A stretch of 64,000 nucleotides of DNA from Psychrobacter sp. P11F6 (GCF_001435295.1 NZ_CM003594.1:3244574-3308573), one strand, 5' to 3'. Shown: positions 45,576-55,416, counted from the stretch's first letter. Notes: generated by a model not told the origin, from the sequence alone. Numbers and translations: made by a program.

Positions 45576-46538
45576 ATGAGCATTATTCAGAATGCAATCG
45601 ATTCAATTCAAATTGGAGTTGAAGATTTTGGAAGTGATGATGGTAGACGTAGTGTTTCTGCTGTGAGAAATATCGCGGCTGGGATTTTATTACTTTACAA
45701 AGAAAAGCTTTGTCGATTATCTCCATCTGATAATAAAGAATTGCTGATAAAGCAGAATATTAGGCCTGTGCAAAATGCGAAAGGTGAAATATCTTTTGAA
45801 GGCAAAGGTACTAAGACAGTTGATGTCCAGTCCATAAAAGAAAGATTCAAAAGTTTAAACATTACAACAGTAGATTGGGATAGGTTTGATGAAATCAGTA
45901 GACTAAGAAACGATTTAGAGCATTATTATACATCCAAATCTCCTGATGCTATCAGAGAAATTATAGCCAAGTCCTTTTTGCTGATTAGAGACTTCCTATC
46001 AGAGCATTTGCAAGAAGATCCTCAAGAAATTCTGGGCGATGATTGCTGGACAACTTTACTTGAGGTAAATGATGTTTACTCAGCAGAAGAAAATTCTTGT
46101 AAAGCAAGTCTTGATGCAGTCGATTGGAAATATCATTCAGTTGAAATAGCTCTTAAAAACCTTCGTTGTGATAATTGTCACTCTTCATTAATACAAGCTC
46201 CACATGCTGAAGATGTTTATCCACTGATTGACCTGCATTGTAAATCATGCGGGGAGGACTTCAGCTTTTATGATGTACTTGAAGAATATATTACAGACTC
46301 TTTAGCTGGAGAAGCACATCTAAATATAAAGGATGGCGGCGAATCTCCTTATGACGACTGCCACGAATGCGGAAAAGGCACCTTTATTTACGAAGAGGAC
46401 TGTTGCGTGGCATGTGGCTATGAAATGGAATACACTGAATGTGAAGTATGCGGAGATGGCCTAAGCTTAGAGGATCAATACAATGAAGGTAAATGTAGTT
46501 ACTGCCAATATAAATGGGAAAAGTTCATGGCAGAATAA
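45576..46538 (+). CDS. HEPN-like protein with six CxxC zinc motifs
   Basis: The protein has 320 residues from the ATG at 45576, five bases after the SD AGGAG. An adjacent ATG at 45573 is too close to it. The N-terminal helical domain contains RLRNDLEHYY, which fits the HEPN catalytic motif R-N-x3-H (Arg112, His117 counting from 45573). The C-terminal half has six CxxC pairs at about 199, 223, 263, 278, 290 and 308, enough for three zinc ribbons. HEPN proteins are often RNases in toxin-antitoxin and defence systems. The ribbons may recognise nucleic acid. No partner gene is adjacent, so its role is uncertain. Confidence 0.6.
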   Translation: MSIIQNAIDSIQIGVEDFGSDDGRRSVSAVRNIAAGILLLYKEKLCRLSPSDNKELLIKQNIRPVQNAKGEISFEGKGTKTVDVQSIKERFKSLNITTVDWDRFDEISRLRNDLEHYYTSKSPDAIREIIAKSFLLIRDFLSEHLQEDPQEILGDDCWTTLLEVNDVYSAEENSCKASLDAVDWKYHSVEIALKNLRCDNCHSSLIQAPHAEDVYPLIDLHCKSCGEDFSFYDVLEEYITDSLAGEAHLNIKDGGESPYDDCHECGKGTFIYEEDCCVACGYEMEYTECEVCGDGLSLEDQYNEGKCSYCQYKWEKFMAE

Positions 46539-46578
46539 GCTTCCTTAACCTAAAAAAAACATTCAAAAACCAGACACG

Positions 46579-46610
46579 AAAAAGCCCAGTCATTACGACT
46601 GGGCTTTTTT
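46579..46610. terminator. Bidirectional intrinsic terminator between the zinc-motif gene and acnA
   Basis: AAAAAGCCCAGTC and GACTGGGCTTTTT enclose a 5-base loop. Both strands end in a T-run, and the genes converge here. Confidence 0.9.
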
Positions 46611-46630
46611 ATTCTAAATCCAATCAATTA

Positions 46631-49429
46631 TTACGCTGCGCTCTTACTCTCAGCAGCCAATTGACGTAGTACATAGTGCAATACGCCACCATGACGCACG
46701 TACTCGCGCTCTTTTGGCGTCTGGAGCATGACATTGACATCAAAGCTCTCAGATGAACCATCGGCACGTGTGGCCGTGACTTTGGCGGTCTTGCTCTCGC
46801 CATTATCTAGACCTGTGATGCTAAGCACTTCAGAGCCGTCTAGATTATAAGTTTCTGCATTTTCACCGTCTTTAAAGGTTAATGGCAACACACCCATACC
46901 GACGAGGTTTGAGCGGTGAATACGTTCGAACGAGCTGGTCAATACCGCTTTTACGCCAAGCAAAATCGTCCCTTTCGCTGCCCAGTCACGGCTAGAGCCA
47001 GAACCATATTCTGCCCCGCCAAGTACCACGAGCGGACGCTTGTCTTCTTTATACTTCATTGCCGCATCATAGATGGCCATTTCTTCGCCGTCTTGAAGCG
47101 TGGCGCTATCGCCTTTGAAGTAATAAGTATAGCCACCCTCTTTGCCAGCCATCATGGTATTTTTGATACGGATATTGGCGAAAGTACCACGTGTCATGAC
47201 TGCGTCATTACCACGGCGTGAGCCATAGCTATTGAAGTCGGCTTGCATCACACCGCGCTCTTGCAAGTACTTACCTGCTGGCGAATCTGGATCGATATTA
47301 CCCGCTGGCGAGATATGGTCAGTGGTGATTGAGTCACCGAACAACCCTAAGATGCGTGCGCCTTCGATATCAGGAATACCTTCTGGCTCCATGGTCATTC
47401 CATCAAAGAACGGCGGGTTTTTAATATAAGTAGACGCTTCGCTCCACGGATACAACTGGCTATCGGCTGAGCTAATAGCGTTCCATGCGGCACTACCGTC
47501 AAACACTTCGCCGTAATTTTTTCGGAACATATCGGCGTCGATATTATTGGCAATCAGCTCATTGATCTCATCTGATGTTGGCCAAATATCTTTTAAGAAG
47601 ACATCTTTGCCATCTTGATCTTGTCCTAACGGCTGCGTCGTTAAGTCAATATCAACCGTACCTGCCAGCGCATAAGCAACTACGAGTGGTGGTGACGCTA
47701 AGTAGCTCGCTTTTACATGTGAGTGAATACGACCTTCAAAATTACGGTTACCTGATAACACGGCAGCAGCGACTAAGTCTTTTTCTTCGATACCTTTTTC
47801 AATCGACTCTAAGAGCGGTCCTGAGTTACCGATACAAGTGGTACAACCATAACCCACTAAATAGAAGCCTGTTTTTTCAAGCTCGTCCATTAACTTAGAT
47901 TTTTCAAGATAATCGGTGACGACTTTCGAACCGGGAGCCAATGAAGTTTTGACCCAAGGCTTGGCTTTTAGACCTTTTGCAGCGGCTTTTTTCGCCACCA
48001 AGCCCGCGCCAATCATCACTGCAGGGTTTGAGGTATTGGTACATGAGGTAATCGCTGCGATAACGACAGAACCATCACGCAATTTATGGCTCTTATCATC
48101 GATATTGACGTCAGAGAAGACATTAGGCTTAGCATAGAGTCTATCCGCTTGCTCTTGCTCGCCGCCTTCTTCATCAAAGCGTACCTTGCCTTCGACTTCT
48201 GACTTGCGGTCTTTGGTCATTTTTTCTAAAGTTTCGCCAAATTTTTCGTGCATATCAGATAGATTGATACGCTGCTGTGGCAAATTCGGACCAGCAAGTG
48301 CAGGCTGTACCGATGATAAATCGAGCTCTAATTTACTTGAATACGTTGCTGCTGGCGTATCGGCATCGTGCCATAAGCCTTGCGCCTTGGCATACTTTTC
48401 GACCAACTCAATCTGACTTTCTTCACGACCTGATAGACGCAAATAATCAATCGCCATTTGGTCAATCGGGAAAATACCACAGGTCGCCCCATATTCTGGT
48501 GACATATTGGCAATCGTCGCACGATCTGCCAGTGGCATACTGTGTAAGCCTTCGCCATAAAACTCAACGAATTTACCAACCACACCATGCGCACGTAGCA
48601 TTTCAACCACACGCAATACCAAATCTGTCGCGGTAACGCCTTCAGTCAGTTTACCTTTTAGCTCAAAGCCAACCACTTGTGGAATCAGCATTGATGACGG
48701 TTGACCAAGCATTGCCGCTTCCGCTTCAATACCGCCGACACCCCAACCAAGCACGCCAATACCATTAATCATCGTCGTGTGACTATCAGTACCAAATACC
48801 GTATCAGGATAAGCCGTCAACTCGCTTTTACCATCAACATTGACATCAGCAGCCATTACAACACGAGCTAAGTATTCAAGGTTAACTTGATGCACAATAC
48901 CCGTCGCTGGTGGTACGACCACAAAGTTTTTAAACGCATTACGACCCCAATGCAGGAATTCATAACGTTCATTATTCCGTTTAAATTCAATTTTTTCGTT
49001 TAAATCTAGTGCATCTTCTCGGCCATAAGCATCGACTTGTACAGAGTGATCGACAACCAATTCACTCGGGATAAATGGGTTAATTTGCTCAGCACGACCG
49101 CCAAGCTCAACCACGGCATCACGCATCGCTGCCAAATCGACAACTGATGGCACACCAGTAAAGTCTTGCAGGACTACACGCGCTGGCATAAAGGCGATCT
49201 CTTTTGACGCTTCTGCACCTGCATCCCAGTTAGCAACGGCTTCGATATGGTTTTTGCCGACAGATTGACCATCATCTTCATTACGTAATAGGTTTTCTAA
49301 GACGATTTTCATACAAAATGGTAATTTGCTGATGTGCTCAAAAGTTTCGGTCAGCTTTGGCAAACTGTAATAGGCATGTTCCTTGCCATCGACCGTAATA
49401 GTGTCTTTTACATTAAAAATATCACTCAT
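46631..49429 (-). CDS. acnA: Aconitate hydratase A
   Basis: The protein has 932 residues. Iron-sulfur cluster cysteines are in ITSCTNTSNP and in GYGCTTCIGNSG. DFTGVPSVVDLAAMRD, TDSHTTMINGIGVLGWGVGGIEAE and GSSRDWAAKG are conserved. It interconverts citrate and isocitrate in the TCA cycle. The architecture (domains 1-3 then swivel) is of the AcnA/IRP type, not AcnB. An internal acidic stretch RKSEVEGKVRFDEEGGEQEQ at about residue 390 is longer than usual. Confidence 0.95.
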   Translation of the reverse strand: MSDIFNVKDTITVDGKEHAYYSLPKLTETFEHISKLPFCMKIVLENLLRNEDDGQSVGKNHIEAVANWDAGAEASKEIAFMPARVVLQDFTGVPSVVDLAAMRDAVVELGGRAEQINPFIPSELVVDHSVQVDAYGREDALDLNEKIEFKRNNERYEFLHWGRNAFKNFVVVPPATGIVHQVNLEYLARVVMAADVNVDGKSELTAYPDTVFGTDSHTTMINGIGVLGWGVGGIEAEAAMLGQPSSMLIPQVVGFELKGKLTEGVTATDLVLRVVEMLRAHGVVGKFVEFYGEGLHSMPLADRATIANMSPEYGATCGIFPIDQMAIDYLRLSGREESQIELVEKYAKAQGLWHDADTPAATYSSKLELDLSSVQPALAGPNLPQQRINLSDMHEKFGETLEKMTKDRKSEVEGKVRFDEEGGEQEQADRLYAKPNVFSDVNIDDKSHKLRDGSVVIAAITSCTNTSNPAVMIGAGLVAKKAAAKGLKAKPWVKTSLAPGSKVVTDYLEKSKLMDELEKTGFYLVGYGCTTCIGNSGPLLESIEKGIEEKDLVAAAVLSGNRNFEGRIHSHVKASYLASPPLVVAYALAGTVDIDLTTQPLGQDQDGKDVFLKDIWPTSDEINELIANNIDADMFRKNYGEVFDGSAAWNAISSADSQLYPWSEASTYIKNPPFFDGMTMEPEGIPDIEGARILGLFGDSITTDHISPAGNIDPDSPAGKYLQERGVMQADFNSYGSRRGNDAVMTRGTFANIRIKNTMMAGKEGGYTYYFKGDSATLQDGEEMAIYDAAMKYKEDKRPLVVLGGAEYGSGSSRDWAAKGTILLGVKAVLTSSFERIHRSNLVGMGVLPLTFKDGENAETYNLDGSEVLSITGLDNGESKTAKVTATRADGSSESFDVNVMLQTPKEREYVRHGGVLHYVLRQLAAESKSAA

Positions 49430-49889
49430 GGTAGCTTCCTTATCGTTGTTATAGATCCTAAGCCCAAACGGTTGTAGGTTTATGCTGAGGATTGGTGGCT
49501 AGATAGATGATTGTAAGAGTTGTATTCAAAATCATTATTATTTGACACAGTAGAATATAAAGTTGAGTTAACAAAATAGCTAAGCGACTCTTTAGGACTT
49601 AACAATAACGCTCTTTTACCATAACAAAACGGCGGTGCTTTGTTAACGTCTAGACGTTGTCAAATCGTGGCATAATCGTAAACGCAACAAGGGTTTAACA
49701 TTCTATTATCAAGTATCAATATATTTTCCAAAAAAATATTAGAATCAAAGGTAATGGGTAAAACAGTCGCGGCATACGAGCCTTATCTGTTAGACGTTTG
49801 GCTGCGCTATGCTATTATGGTGCGCTTTTTTACCGCTAGGCAAACGCCTCGAAACAATCGTTTCGCGCGCTATTTATTGATGAGTTTTT
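49430..49889. other. 460-bp divergent region between acnA and the DUF457 gene
   Basis: No gene is seen. A 14-bp palindrome AACGTCTAGACGTT lies at 49645-49658 and may be an operator. Near 49860 there is a GAAACAATCGTTTC stem. Promoters for both neighbours are expected here but are not clear. Confidence 0.45.
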
Positions 49890-50606
49890 ATGGCAAATTT
49901 TAACACCCACCTGAATGTTGCATTCATGGTCAGTGGTACGCTCAGTTTGACAGTTTATAAAGCGGGATTGATTGATGATTCGGGGTTTTTAGTTTGCGTG
50001 GCGCTCGGCACTATCGGTGGGCTGCTGCCTGATTTGGATTCTGACAACTCCACACCGATTAAACTTGGTTTCAATATCACCTCATTTATTTTTGCCTTTG
50101 GTTTGGTCATGCATTGGCGCAGTGAGCTCAGTTTGCTTGCCCTGATTGCATTATGGCTAGCAGGCTACGGCTTTATGCGTTATGTGGTTTTCTCTATTTT
50201 TACCAACATGACCGTGCATCGCGGCGTCATTCACTCCGTGCCTTATATGGCAATTTTGGGTTTGGGACTGACTTATTTAAGCTACTATGTCTTGCACCTC
50301 TCATTAACGGCAAGCTGGTTTTACGGTTTATTTTTATTTGGTGGCGCGCTAGTGCATTTGACATTGGACGAGCTATATAGTGTTAACTTATCGAATATGA
50401 AAATGAAGCGCTCATCAGGTACAGCGATGAAGTTTTATCAGCCTAAAGATAAGTGGTGGTATTTATTACTATATACACTGCTCGCCATGTTGGTCTATTT
50501 TGCCCCGCCGTTTGATGCGTTTTGGCAGCAGCTGCGCGACCCAGCACCATGGGCACAGCTAAAAGTTGGCATATTGCCAGAACTGATAAAAAGCATGCTG
50601 CGATAA
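49890..50606 (+). CDS. YdjM/DUF457 membrane-bound metal-dependent hydrolase
   Basis: The protein has 238 residues with about five membrane helices. LGTIGGLLPDLDSDNSTP and MTVHRGVIHSVPY are the conserved putative metal-binding motifs, with LVHLTLDELYSVN later. The family includes LexA-regulated YdjM; the natural substrate is unknown. It is followed 45 bases on by the YchJ gene in the same direction. Confidence 0.82.
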   Translation: MANFNTHLNVAFMVSGTLSLTVYKAGLIDDSGFLVCVALGTIGGLLPDLDSDNSTPIKLGFNITSFIFAFGLVMHWRSELSLLALIALWLAGYGFMRYVVFSIFTNMTVHRGVIHSVPYMAILGLGLTYLSYYVLHLSLTASWFYGLFLFGGALVHLTLDELYSVNLSNMKMKRSSGTAMKFYQPKDKWWYLLLYTLLAMLVYFAPPFDAFWQQLRDPAPWAQLKVGILPELIKSMLR

Positions 50607-50651
50607 AGATACGGTAAAGCAGTAAAACCCAAGCGAAAATGAGAATAAAAC

Positions 50652-51242
50652 ATGCAACCTAATCTACACGTTTGCCCTTGCCAAATTCATCCATCATCAA
50701 GCGCTATCAGCTCACCACTACTGTATAAAGATTGCTGTCAGCCTTATCATGAGGCTGTTTATAATGATGCTCTTTATAATGGTGAGGTTGACAAAGCAGA
50801 GGGTATAAAAGCGGAGACAGCCGAACGTCTCATGCGTACGCGCTATAGTGCCTTTGTATTGATTAAGCCAGAATATATCGTCAAGACCACTCTACCTGCA
50901 CAGCAAAACTTGTTGGATATCAAGGCGATTGAATCGTGGGCAAAAGAGACAAATTGGGCAGGACTAGCAATCGTAGCGCACACGCCAAAGCTAGGCAAAC
51001 GCCATGCGCAAGTTGAGTTTAAGGCTTATTTCAAGCCAACTAATAATGCAGGTAATTTAGAAGAGAAAGTGCAGGCGCATCATGAATTGTCTGCCTTTGT
51101 GAAGGTGGTAGACAAAGTCAATAATGATGCACGCTGGTACTTTTTAGATCCGACTGTTGCGATGACTGTCAGCAAAAAGCAACCGTGTATTTGTGCGTCG
51201 GGTGAGAAGTTTAAACGGTGTTGTGGAATATATTTGGGTTAG
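50652..51242 (+). CDS. ychJ: YchJ-family SEC-C motif protein
   Basis: The protein has 196 residues. An N-terminal CPC...CC cluster and a C-terminal SEC-C zinc motif PCICASGEKFKRCCG enclose an NTF2-like domain with AERLMRTRYSAFVL and DARWYFLD. Its molecular role is unknown. It forms a pair with the DUF457 gene. Confidence 0.85.
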   Translation: MQPNLHVCPCQIHPSSSAISSPLLYKDCCQPYHEAVYNDALYNGEVDKAEGIKAETAERLMRTRYSAFVLIKPEYIVKTTLPAQQNLLDIKAIESWAKETNWAGLAIVAHTPKLGKRHAQVEFKAYFKPTNNAGNLEEKVQAHHELSAFVKVVDKVNNDARWYFLDPTVAMTVSKKQPCICASGEKFKRCCGIYLG

Positions 51243-51245
51243 AAA

Positions 51246-51715
51246 CTAAATTAGTTTTCCTTCGTAAAGAGTATATAGCTTCTCAAGCTGCGGTAAGTGC
51301 TTGTCATTAGATAGCAATTCGATATCATTAACCTTAGCCGTAGCAATTAATGAAATATATCAAACTGACGTTTATCAATATTTTTATTGACATTATTTTC
51401 GTTGGCAATAAATTTATCTAGTCGGTATAAGTCAGCAGCTAAATCTGCGATATCTTGACTTATATCTAAAGTGGTGAGCATGTTCATCACGTTAACATAT
51501 CTTTTAACCTCGTCATCTCCTTTCTTCCATAAAAAGTATCTTAGAAACTCATAACGGATGAGTGGTGTGATGACTACTTCGACGTTATTTGAAGCTATTT
51601 CAGCACGTAAGGTCTTTAGTTTTTGCAAAAGATTAGCGTCATTTTCGTCAACCTTACCCTCTAGTAAATAAATTAAATAATTGGCATCAAGCAATAGTTC
51701 TCTTTCACTCATCAT
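51246..51715 (-). pseudogene. PIN-domain nuclease gene broken by a one-base frameshift
   Basis: The frame runs 122 residues from the ATG at 51715 (or 51712) to a stop at 51347. LLLDANYLIYLLEG has the first PIN aspartate (Asp10), and PLIRYEFLRY has the conserved Glu56. After KRQFDIFH the frame is lost, but the neighbouring frame continues with LIATAKVNDIELLSNDKHLP and about 17 more residues to a stop at 51246. One missing base near 51350 explains this. The last part carries the final acidic residue of the site, so the nuclease should be inactive. A sequencing error is possible. The gene overlaps the ATPase gene upstream. Confidence 0.8.
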
Positions 51716-52824
51716 TGCCCTGCCTCTAGTTGTTTAATTTTTTCATCTAATAAACTGATAAGCATCTGCTTTGCTTCTGCTTGCTGTGGCGCATTATCAC
51801 GTGCCAGCTTAAGACGATTGATATCAATATCAAAGGCATCTTTTAGTAGGTCTATAAAGGCTGCATTATTGGGATGTTCTATCAGCTCAGTTTTTACGAT
51901 TCCATCTTCTTTATCACGGTATAACTCATAAGCTTCGCCATGTTGCAGTTGGCTCAAAACAATAGCAGAGTGAGTGGTAATATAAAACGTCGTATTGGGA
52001 AAGAGACGCTTTAGGGTAGGAATAATAGTCGCTTGCCACTTAGTATGCAGATGACTTTCTATTTCATCGATAAAGACCACGCCTGTTACATGGGCAATGT
52101 TAGTTTCGTTAGTAAAATAACTGTAGCCCGCAATGATAGATTGCATGATTTTGAGAATTGAAGCAAAGCCGCTAGATAGTTCTGATAGCTCAGTTTTCTT
52201 GTCAGATACTTTGATAAATACGCGATTACTTCCTGAGATTTCAAGAAACTTACTATCAATTCGTTCGTCTACTTGGTTAAGTAAATTTAGCAGTGTGGTG
52301 ATTTCAATTTCGCGATTATCTTCGGCGGTTTGGTAAGGGTTAGCAGATTGAGCACGCTGAATTATCCATTGATTTAATAACTCACCCATCCCAAGGCTCT
52401 GCATTTCTTTACTATTTAATGCAGAAAGATTTGTACTAAGATAATTTGATAAGCGAGGACCGTAAGATAAAATACTTTTTTCAAAATTACCTTCATGATA
52501 TTTGATTGTGCCTCGATTCAAAGCTCCAATCATGACTACAGCCATACCATGACTTTCGAAACCTTTCAAATTTTCATTAGAAACATTATTAAATGCTCGC
52601 CCGTTAGCAATTATATTATCAAATGTGAATAGCTCATCGCTCATAGTGCTAGGATGAAGGATTTCATTGGTAGTAAAATATAAAGCAAACAAAGCCTCTA
52701 AACACTTTGTCTTGCCGATACCGTTTTCACCAATCAGGCAGTAGACTCTTTGGTCAGGTTGAAAGCTGAGATGTACATCGCCTACGCCCATGAGCTGTTT
52801 GATTTGGATGTCATTGCCTAACAT
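51712..52824 (-). CDS. AAA/ABC-type ATPase paired with a PIN nuclease
   Basis: The protein has 370 residues. Walker A is GENGIGKT (32-39), an ABC-like signature is LSSGF (216-220), Walker B is VVFIDEIE (249-256), and the H-loop is TTHSA (His285). This is the SMC/OLD-like AAA_21 group, which powers many nuclease defence systems. It overlaps the PIN gene by an ATGATG junction, so the two proteins are probably made together as one complex. All ATPase motifs are intact, although the nuclease is broken. The target is unknown. Confidence 0.8.
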   Translation of the reverse strand: MLGNDIQIKQLMGVGDVHLSFQPDQRVYCLIGENGIGKTKCLEALFALYFTTNEILHPSTMSDELFTFDNIIANGRAFNNVSNENLKGFESHGMAVVMIGALNRGTIKYHEGNFEKSILSYGPRLSNYLSTNLSALNSKEMQSLGMGELLNQWIIQRAQSANPYQTAEDNREIEITTLLNLLNQVDERIDSKFLEISGSNRVFIKVSDKKTELSELSSGFASILKIMQSIIAGYSYFTNETNIAHVTGVVFIDEIESHLHTKWQATIIPTLKRLFPNTTFYITTHSAIVLSQLQHGEAYELYRDKEDGIVKTELIEHPNNAAFIDLLKDAFDIDINRLKLARDNAPQQAEAKQMLISLLDEKIKQLEAGQ

Positions 52825-52897
52825 GGCTTCACCTAATTTTTATTAAACTATTAATTTCATAGTGGAACAACCAATTTGAAAATACAAGTCAACCACC

Positions 52898-53806
52898 CTA
52901 AACACTCGCCCCAACCGCACGTGCCACCGCAATTCCTTCCTCAATCGTCAAAAACTTGCGCTGGCTTGGGCTGTCTTTATAAATGACGTCCCCATCTTGA
53001 AAGATCAGACATTCATTGACGGCTAACTGTTGCCATTTTTCATTTTCAGTCAATGGCACGGTCACTAGTATCGTCACTTTGTCGGTATCTGTCGTCACAT
53101 CACCAAAGTTAATGGCTAAATCATCATCTGCTAATTTCGCTTCACCAAATGGTGCTTGACGCGTGAGATAAAACAATAAGCTCCCCGCATAAGCCAATTG
53201 CCAGCTACCATTTGATATCAAGCAATTAAACAACCCATTGGCGGATAAATAACGACATTGGGTGGTCAAAAAATTAAACAGCGTTTGGTCATCAGGACGC
53301 GATTTAAAGCTACTTTTTAGGCGATTAACAAGGTAGCAAAACGCCATTTCAGAATCGGTTGAACCGACTGGTTGGCAATGTGAGGCGTTGCCGTTGTCTT
53401 GCAAGCGCTGACAGCGTTTGATAAATTCGCTATTCATTTGCCCATTGTGCGCAAACACCCACTGCTCGCCCCACACTTCACGGACAAAAGGATGGGTATT
53501 TGCCAAACAATTCTGCCCTTGGGTCGCTTTACGGATATGAGCAATGACGTTCATCGCTTTAATCGGATAATTATTAACCAAATCAGCAACGGGCGATAAA
53601 TGGCTTGGGCGATTGTCATGGAATAAGCGTAGACCAGTTGAAGCATTCTCTGGTTTGTCACTATTAGTGCACTCACTACGCTCAAAAAATGCAATACCAA
53701 AGCCATCTTCATGACTATCAGTCATGCCACCGCGGCGACGAAACCCTGCAAAGCTAAAACCAATATCCGTTGGGGTATTACAGTTCATTCCTAAGAGTTG
53801 ACACAT
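52898..53806 (-). CDS. YafJ-type class II glutamine amidotransferase
   Basis: The protein has 302 residues. Cys2, exposed after removal of the initiator methionine, is the nucleophile in MCQLLGMNC. NANHIRKATQG-type motif (VIAHIRKATQG), FAHNGQM and STDSEMAFCYLV are conserved. The partner that uses the ammonia is unknown. It starts one base before the end of the DUF2007 gene region, so the two are probably in one transcript with the phosphotransferase upstream. Confidence 0.85.
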   Translation of the reverse strand: MCQLLGMNCNTPTDIGFSFAGFRRRGGMTDSHEDGFGIAFFERSECTNSDKPENASTGLRLFHDNRPSHLSPVADLVNNYPIKAMNVIAHIRKATQGQNCLANTHPFVREVWGEQWVFAHNGQMNSEFIKRCQRLQDNGNASHCQPVGSTDSEMAFCYLVNRLKSSFKSRPDDQTLFNFLTTQCRYLSANGLFNCLISNGSWQLAYAGSLLFYLTRQAPFGEAKLADDDLAINFGDVTTDTDKVTILVTVPLTENEKWQQLAVNECLIFQDGDVIYKDSPSQRKFLTIEEGIAVARAVGASV

Positions 53807-54118
53807 TTATACTTCACCGCCGTTATTGTCGTCTTGTGCAGGATTTAAAGTAGGGTTAATTTTGGCTGCTGACGTTTCATCAAACACCTCATAAGGCGTT
53901 GCCCCATCGGTGTCAATATTTGCCAAAATGCGTTTGGCGTGCGCCAAATCAGTATCCTGTACCCACAGCACAATCCCAGAATTCATACCGGGCATCGCGC
54001 TCAGCGGTTGCAGAGACACCGTAATACCATTGTTACGAAGCAGATTGGCATGCAGTTCACCTTGCATATTGGTGTCGTAGCGTGCCAGTTTGTGCCAGTT
54101 ATCAACTTGATCGGTCAT
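53807..54118 (-). CDS. DUF2007-like small protein
   Basis: The protein has 103 residues. LARYDTNMQGELHANLLRNNGITVSL and VQDTDLAHAKRILA are the DUF2007 pattern, called putative signal-transducing protein. The function is unknown. It abuts the amidotransferase gene. Confidence 0.75.
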   Translation of the reverse strand: MTDQVDNWHKLARYDTNMQGELHANLLRNNGITVSLQPLSAMPGMNSGIVLWVQDTDLAHAKRILANIDTDGATPYEVFDETSAAKINPTLNPAQDDNNGGEV

Positions 54119-54168
54119 GATAAATTCCTTTTAGATATTTATAAATATAACTCGTTGCTATCAGTCTA

Positions 54169-55416
54169 TTAGCAACCGAAACCTTGTGACCAATTAATTT
54201 GATTTAACGGATAAGCATCAATATGGAAACCGTTTGGATAATCTTTAAAGCCAGATTGTGATTTTAATTGCTCAATAGCAGCTTGCGCTTGTTGCTCAGT
54301 CGCAAACACACCGATTAATTTAAAATCTTCGACATCGTTATTTTTATCATCGTCTTTATAACGCGCATGTTCTAGTACAAACACTGTACTTTGCGCTTTT
54401 TCAACATGTGACCAATGATAAGCGGCAAGGCGTTTCATCAGGTCAGGATTTTTGACCATGATATTATCGCCCGTACGACCTTCGGTACGGTTATAGTGAA
54501 TAACGTTGAGACGTAATAGCCAAAAAATCACCGCCGCTTTTGCCAACATTACTGGTAAGGCACGTTTTTCATCTTCACCGAGCATGCGTTTCGACTCATA
54601 GCCTTGTAAGAAAGCCGCCATTTTGCTACGGTCAAAATTCACCGACTCACCCTGCTCAGCATCGCCCCACGTGGTACAAAAATCATTAATGGTAATGGCA
54701 ATATCCATCACATAATGCTCGACGCTAACTTCGGTAAAGTCTAACAACCCAGTCAGACGCGCTTCACCTTTTTGGCTATTATTTAACGATAAGTTCCATA
54801 GCGTGTTATCGGCAAACATGTCTAAATGACATAAGCCTTTTGGCAAGCTGGCAAGCGGCAAATCCGTATAAGACTGCCAAATATCGCTCATCAATTTGGC
54901 TTCGTCAGCTGGCATAAATTGCATTTCACGGTCGCGCACCTCGCTCCATGGATATAAAGGCACGCCATATTCTTCCGCAGGTTGTAGTGCTTGCAATGTC
55001 TCATGCAGCATCGCTAAAGCGGCGCCAATTTCATGACACATCGCTTGCGTCGTCTGCTGTGGATGCGAGCCTGCTAGGCATGGCACTAAGGTAATTGCTT
55101 TATTGTCATAGCGTATGACATAGCATTTTTCTGCGCTATCAGCGCCTAAATCAAGCAATGCTAACGGCGCAGCGACCGGTAATTTACCGTCTAGTTGATT
55201 TAAGATGACCGCCATCTTTTCGATATCTTCTGGTGGACGCTCTTCAAATAAGGTAAATACATAAGAGTGTGCGCCATCTACATCGTCAGTCGTTTGAATA
55301 AACCAGTTAGAGTTTTTGATACCTTGGGTGATTGGAATGGCACGCGCGAACGATACGCCAAAACGGTGGCAAAAATCGGCAAACTGGTCATCGGTTAACT
55401 GGGTATAGACGGACAT
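54169..55416 (-). CDS. Homoserine-kinase-like phosphotransferase with added C-terminal domain
   Basis: The protein has 415 residues. The APH-type kinase has GLCHLDMFADNTLW (catalytic Asp) and GLLDFTEV, with IKNSNWFIQT near the start, as in ThrB type II homoserine kinases. These make O-phosphohomoserine for threonine synthesis. About 70 residues after 340 form an additional small domain (FVLEHARYKDDD ... GVFATEQQAQAAIEQL ... YPNGFHIDAY) that occurs elsewhere alone. The fusion is not typical of ThrB. Its substrate could therefore differ. Confidence 0.82.
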   Translation of the reverse strand: MSVYTQLTDDQFADFCHRFGVSFARAIPITQGIKNSNWFIQTTDDVDGAHSYVFTLFEERPPEDIEKMAVILNQLDGKLPVAAPLALLDLGADSAEKCYVIRYDNKAITLVPCLAGSHPQQTTQAMCHEIGAALAMLHETLQALQPAEEYGVPLYPWSEVRDREMQFMPADEAKLMSDIWQSYTDLPLASLPKGLCHLDMFADNTLWNLSLNNSQKGEARLTGLLDFTEVSVEHYVMDIAITINDFCTTWGDAEQGESVNFDRSKMAAFLQGYESKRMLGEDEKRALPVMLAKAAVIFWLLRLNVIHYNRTEGRTGDNIMVKNPDLMKRLAAYHWSHVEKAQSTVFVLEHARYKDDDKNNDVEDFKLIGVFATEQQAQAAIEQLKSQSGFKDYPNGFHIDAYPLNQINWSQGFGC

